From Cryomorphaceae bacterium MED-G11 (GTDB taxonomy: Bacteria; Bacteroidota; Bacteroidia; Flavobacteriales; Flavobacteriaceae), in NCBI GenBank assembly GCA_002457075.1, contig NTKQ01000003.1, positions 1 to 48,000 of the forward strand: 48,000 nt of DNA, read 5' to 3'. Below the pieces are notes generated by a model that had not been told where the DNA came from, searched no databases, and was given only the letters and a program-made list of their open reading frames with translations. The position numbers and the translations under genes are program-made. This document shows positions 45,164 to 48,000 of the stretch, piece by piece (positions within the stretch are counted from its first letter, which is position 1; each line of letters starts with the position of its first letter).

Positions 45164-46243
45164 TTAATCAAAGTAACTAAAGCTTTCATTAGCTTTAATG
45201 TTCTTTAATGTTTCATAAATAAGTTTAATAACATTTTCTACATCCTCTTTTTGAACCATTTCAACAGTAGTGTGCATATATCTTAATGGAAGAGATATAA
45301 GTGCAGATGGAACACCTCCATTGCTATAAGCAAATGCATCAGTATCTGTTCCTGTATATCTAGATGATGCTGCTCTTTGAAAAGGTATTTTATTTTTTTC
45401 AGCCGTACTAATAATCTTTTCTCTAAGATTATTTTGAACTGCAGGAGCATAAGAAATAACTGGCCCTTTACCTATTTTAGTGTCCCCCTGTTTCTTAGCT
45501 TCTATCATTGGAGTTGAAGTATCATGAGTAACATCAGTAACAATCGCTACATCTGGTTTTAACGTATTAGTAATCATTTCAGCCCCTCTTAAACCAATTT
45601 CTTCCTGAACAGAATTTGTTATATACAGACAAAACGGAAGACTATCTTTATTTTCTTTAAGAAGTCTAGCTACTTCAGCTATCATAAACCCACCAGCTCT
45701 ATTGTCAATTGCTCTGCAAACAAATTTATTCTTGTTAAGAATATGGAATGAATCTGGATATGTAATTACACATCCAACATGAACACCCATCTTTTCAACT
45801 TCTTTTTTATCCTTTGCGCCAATATCAATAAAAATATTGTCAAGTTTTGGTGGCGCCTCTTTAGCGTGATCTCTTACATGAATAGCAGGCCATCCAAATA
45901 CACCTTTCACTATTCCTTTTTTGGTATGAATATTTACCCATTTTGATGGTGCTATTTGATGATCACTTCCACCATTTCTTATAACATATATGAGTCCATT
46001 TTCTGTTATATAATTCACATACCATGATATTTCATCAGAATGACCTTCTATAACAACCTTAAACTTCTTATCAGGGTTTATTACTCCTACAGCTGTCCCA
46101 TAATTATCAGTTATAAATTCATCAACATAAGGTTTCAGATATTTCATCCAAATTTTTTGACCATCTGATTCATAACCAGTTGGTGCAGCGTTGTTTAAGT
46201 ATTCTTCTAAGAATTTTAGCGATTTAGAATTAAGTATTTTCAT
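45164..46243 (-). CDS. M42 family aminopeptidase (glutamyl aminopeptidase-like)
   Basis: A cytosolic tetrahedral-type aminopeptidase of 359 residues with two co-catalytic metal ions. Ligands are visible as His in VIEGHSDEISW, Asp in CRAIDNRAGG, the Glu pair in SVQEEIGLRGA, Asp in VTDVTHDTS and His in RYMHTTVEMV. The PDZ-like insert (about 75-160) belongs to the family. It probably degrades short peptides. A perfect -7 element lies 14 bases upstream. Divergent from the DUF4294 gene across 57 bases. Confidence 0.93.
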   Translation of the reverse strand: MKILNSKSLKFLEEYLNNAAPTGYESDGQKIWMKYLKPYVDEFITDNYGTAVGVINPDKKFKVVIEGHSDEISWYVNYITENGLIYVIRNGGSDHQIAPSKWVNIHTKKGIVKGVFGWPAIHVRDHAKEAPPKLDNIFIDIGAKDKKEVEKMGVHVGCVITYPDSFHILNKNKFVCRAIDNRAGGFMIAEVARLLKENKDSLPFCLYITNSVQEEIGLRGAEMITNTLKPDVAIVTDVTHDTSTPMIEAKKQGDTKIGKGPVISYAPAVQNNLREKIISTAEKNKIPFQRAASSRYTGTDTDAFAYSNGGVPSALISLPLRYMHTTVEMVQKEDVENVIKLIYETLKNIKANESFSYFD

Positions 46244-46257
46244 AATTTTTTAAAAAG

Positions 46258-46265
46258 CAAAATTA
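46258..46265 (-). promoter_or_regulatory. -7 element of the M42 peptidase promoter
   Basis: TAATTTTG on the minus strand, a perfect TAnnTTTG, 14 bases before the ATG. No clear -33 element. Confidence 0.5.
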
Positions 46266-46288
46266 ACAATTATTACTAAACATCTTAT

Positions 46289-46296
46289 TAAATTTG
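46289..46296 (+). promoter_or_regulatory. -7 element of the DUF4294 gene promoter
   Basis: TAAATTTG on the plus strand, a perfect TAnnTTTG that ends only 4 bases before the ATG at 46301. If used, the message would be leaderless or nearly so. Confidence 0.45.
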
Positions 46297-46300
46297 CTTT

Positions 46301-46954
46301 ATGAAATATTATTTATTTCTATTGCTTTTTCTTTTGTCAAATAATTTGTTTTGTCAAGATAACTTTCAAGAGCTCGATTTTTTGTTTCCTGGAGACTCAA
46401 TTCCATCAAATACATTTATGTTAGATGAGGTAACGGTCTATCAACCTCTGACTTTTGAAAATGATGATGAAATAAAAAGATATGTAATACTAAGATATAG
46501 AGTTAAAAAGGTTTATTCATACGCTAAGCTAGCATCAGAAAGAATGAATAGAATAGACTCTAGGGTCGACTCTATAAATTCTAAAAGACAAAAGAGATTA
46601 TATCTAAAAAAATTAGAAAAATTTGTTTATGATGAATTCTCAGATGAATTAAGGAAGTTGTCTAGATCTCAAGGAAGAATATTGGTTAAGTTATTAAATA
46701 GACAAACTGGTCTTACCGCACATAGAATAGTATCTGATTACAGAAATAAGTTTAGAGCTCTTTTGTATAATACCGCTGCTTCATTTTATTCAATTTCATT
46801 GAAAGATAAGTACGAGCCTTTTGAAGATTATGAGGACTACCTTATTGAAGATATTCTTCAACGTTCTTTTTCAGATGGGTCACTAGAAAAGCAAGATTAT
46901 GCTCTTGATTTTGATTTAGATGAATTATATGTGTTTTGGAGGGATAAAAAATAG
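46301..46954 (+). CDS. DUF4294 protein, exported
   Basis: A 217-residue protein with a cleavable signal peptide (MKYYLFLLLFLLSNNLFCQ), so periplasmic. The domain is the Bacteroidota family DUF4294. It is a charged helical region (about 60-170: RYRVKKVYSYAKLASERMNRID, RRYLKKLEKF-like segments, SRSQGRILVKLLNRQTG) followed by an acidic C-terminus. No catalytic motif is evident and the role is unknown. It neighbours the M42 peptidase in the divergent orientation, an arrangement I believe is frequent in relatives. Confidence 0.82.
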   Translation: MKYYLFLLLFLLSNNLFCQDNFQELDFLFPGDSIPSNTFMLDEVTVYQPLTFENDDEIKRYVILRYRVKKVYSYAKLASERMNRIDSRVDSINSKRQKRLYLKKLEKFVYDEFSDELRKLSRSQGRILVKLLNRQTGLTAHRIVSDYRNKFRALLYNTAASFYSISLKDKYEPFEDYEDYLIEDILQRSFSDGSLEKQDYALDFDLDELYVFWRDKK

Positions 46955-47058
46955 CTTCATAAAACTGTTGATAAGTATTATATATACTTGACTTCTAACA
47001 CTTAAACTTTTTTTAAATTTACCTTCGTAAAAAAAATAAAAATAAAATCTAAAATATG
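46955..47058. other. Intergenic region before the rRNA promoter
   Basis: A/T-rich DNA between the DUF4294 gene and the rRNA promoter. CTTG (46987-46990) followed by TAAATTTA (47014-47021) may be a second upstream promoter, but the spacing of 23 bases is long. Nothing else was seen. Confidence 0.35.
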
Positions 47059-47089
47059 TTTAATTACAATAAAAAAGATTTTATATTTG
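47059..47089 (+). promoter_or_regulatory. rRNA operon promoter
   Basis: TTTA (47059-47062), 19 bases, then a perfect TATATTTG (47082-47089), followed by the GC-rich CAGCCGC around the presumed start near 47096. It matches TTTG-N19-TAnnTTTG with one mismatch and lies about 150 bases before the mature 16S. Confidence 0.65.
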
Positions 47090-47095
47090 CAGCCG

Positions 47096-47243
47096 CAAAA
47101 AGATTTATTGTTCATTCAATCTCTTTTTGTTAGTTCATTGAAAATATTAGATTATGACAGCGCGTATCAATTAAGATACAAACTAGCAAACCAAAACATT
47201 TTGAAACTAAGTCAATTCAAGTCGTATAATTTATAAAAATACT
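47096..47243 (+). other. 16S rRNA leader with boxA-like element
   Basis: The likely transcribed 5' leader of the rRNA operon. Two related copies of GTTCATT occur, at about 47110-47116 and 47133-47139; the second (GTTCATTGAAA) resembles the boxA-type antitermination signals found in Bacteroidota rRNA leaders, which NusB (encoded at 42.5 kb) would bind. The rest should form the RNase III stem with sequence downstream of 16S, outside the window. Confidence 0.4.

Positions 47244-48000
<757 letters not shown>

Overview
The window is chromosomal DNA from a low-GC bacterium of the Bacteroidota, almost certainly order Flavobacteriales and plausibly a small-genome marine lineage. The main evidence is the 5' half of a Flavobacteriia-like 16S rRNA gene at the right edge (from about 47244). 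Supporting evidence is promoters of the Bacteroidota type (TTTG-N19-TAnnTTTG) and family variants typical of the group: 1500-residue GltB, 1119-residue SecA, 300-residue NusB, DUF3276, DUF4294, DUF2795 and the 390-residue PurM. Genes are tightly packed, with many stop/start overlaps and very short mRNA leaders. No insertion sequence, prophage, CRISPR array or defence island was seen.

Layout. 1-2.6 kb: a truncated lipoprotein, pirin, a small lipoprotein, then a 440-bp stretch without a convincing CDS that holds a candidate non-coding transcript with its own promoter and a UUCG-loop terminator. Next come a 21-residue peptide with nine cysteines, an unknown 119-residue protein and a tRNA-Arg(ACG). 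2.7-8.8 kb: CaCA exchanger, type II glutamine synthetase, and a purM-prfA-pyrF-hydrolase operon. 8.8-12.4 kb: exported amidohydrolase, FluC/CrcB fluoride channel, small membrane protein, MazG-like hydrolase, IlvE. 12.4-19.6 kb: an epimerase-like gene, then grpE-dnaJ-response regulator-M28 peptidase-MATE-PAP2 in one direction behind a good sigma-54 promoter. 19.6-30.5 kb: glycosyltransferase, gltD, gltB, secA, DUF2795.

30.5-37.6 kb: envelope genes (lnt, pssA, lptB, tatC, kdsD) and recQ. 37.6-42.4 kb: M14 peptidase, DUF3276 protein and ABC half-transporter, on the minus strand. 42.5-47 kb: nusB, DUF1573 lipoprotein, yajC, pyrD, M42 aminopeptidase and DUF4294, followed by the rRNA promoter, leader and 16S.

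How the genes fit together: glutamine synthetase and GOGAT cover ammonium assimilation; purM, pyrF and pyrD serve nucleotide synthesis; secA, yajC, tatC, lnt, lptB, kdsD and pssA build and supply the envelope; grpE and dnaJ serve the Hsp70 system. The most unusual items are the Cys-rich micro-peptide, the candidate RNA beside it, the sigma-54 promoter before grpE-dnaJ together with an activator-like gene in the same run, and a DnaJ that keeps only one of its two zinc sites. No wholly new multi-gene system could be demonstrated.
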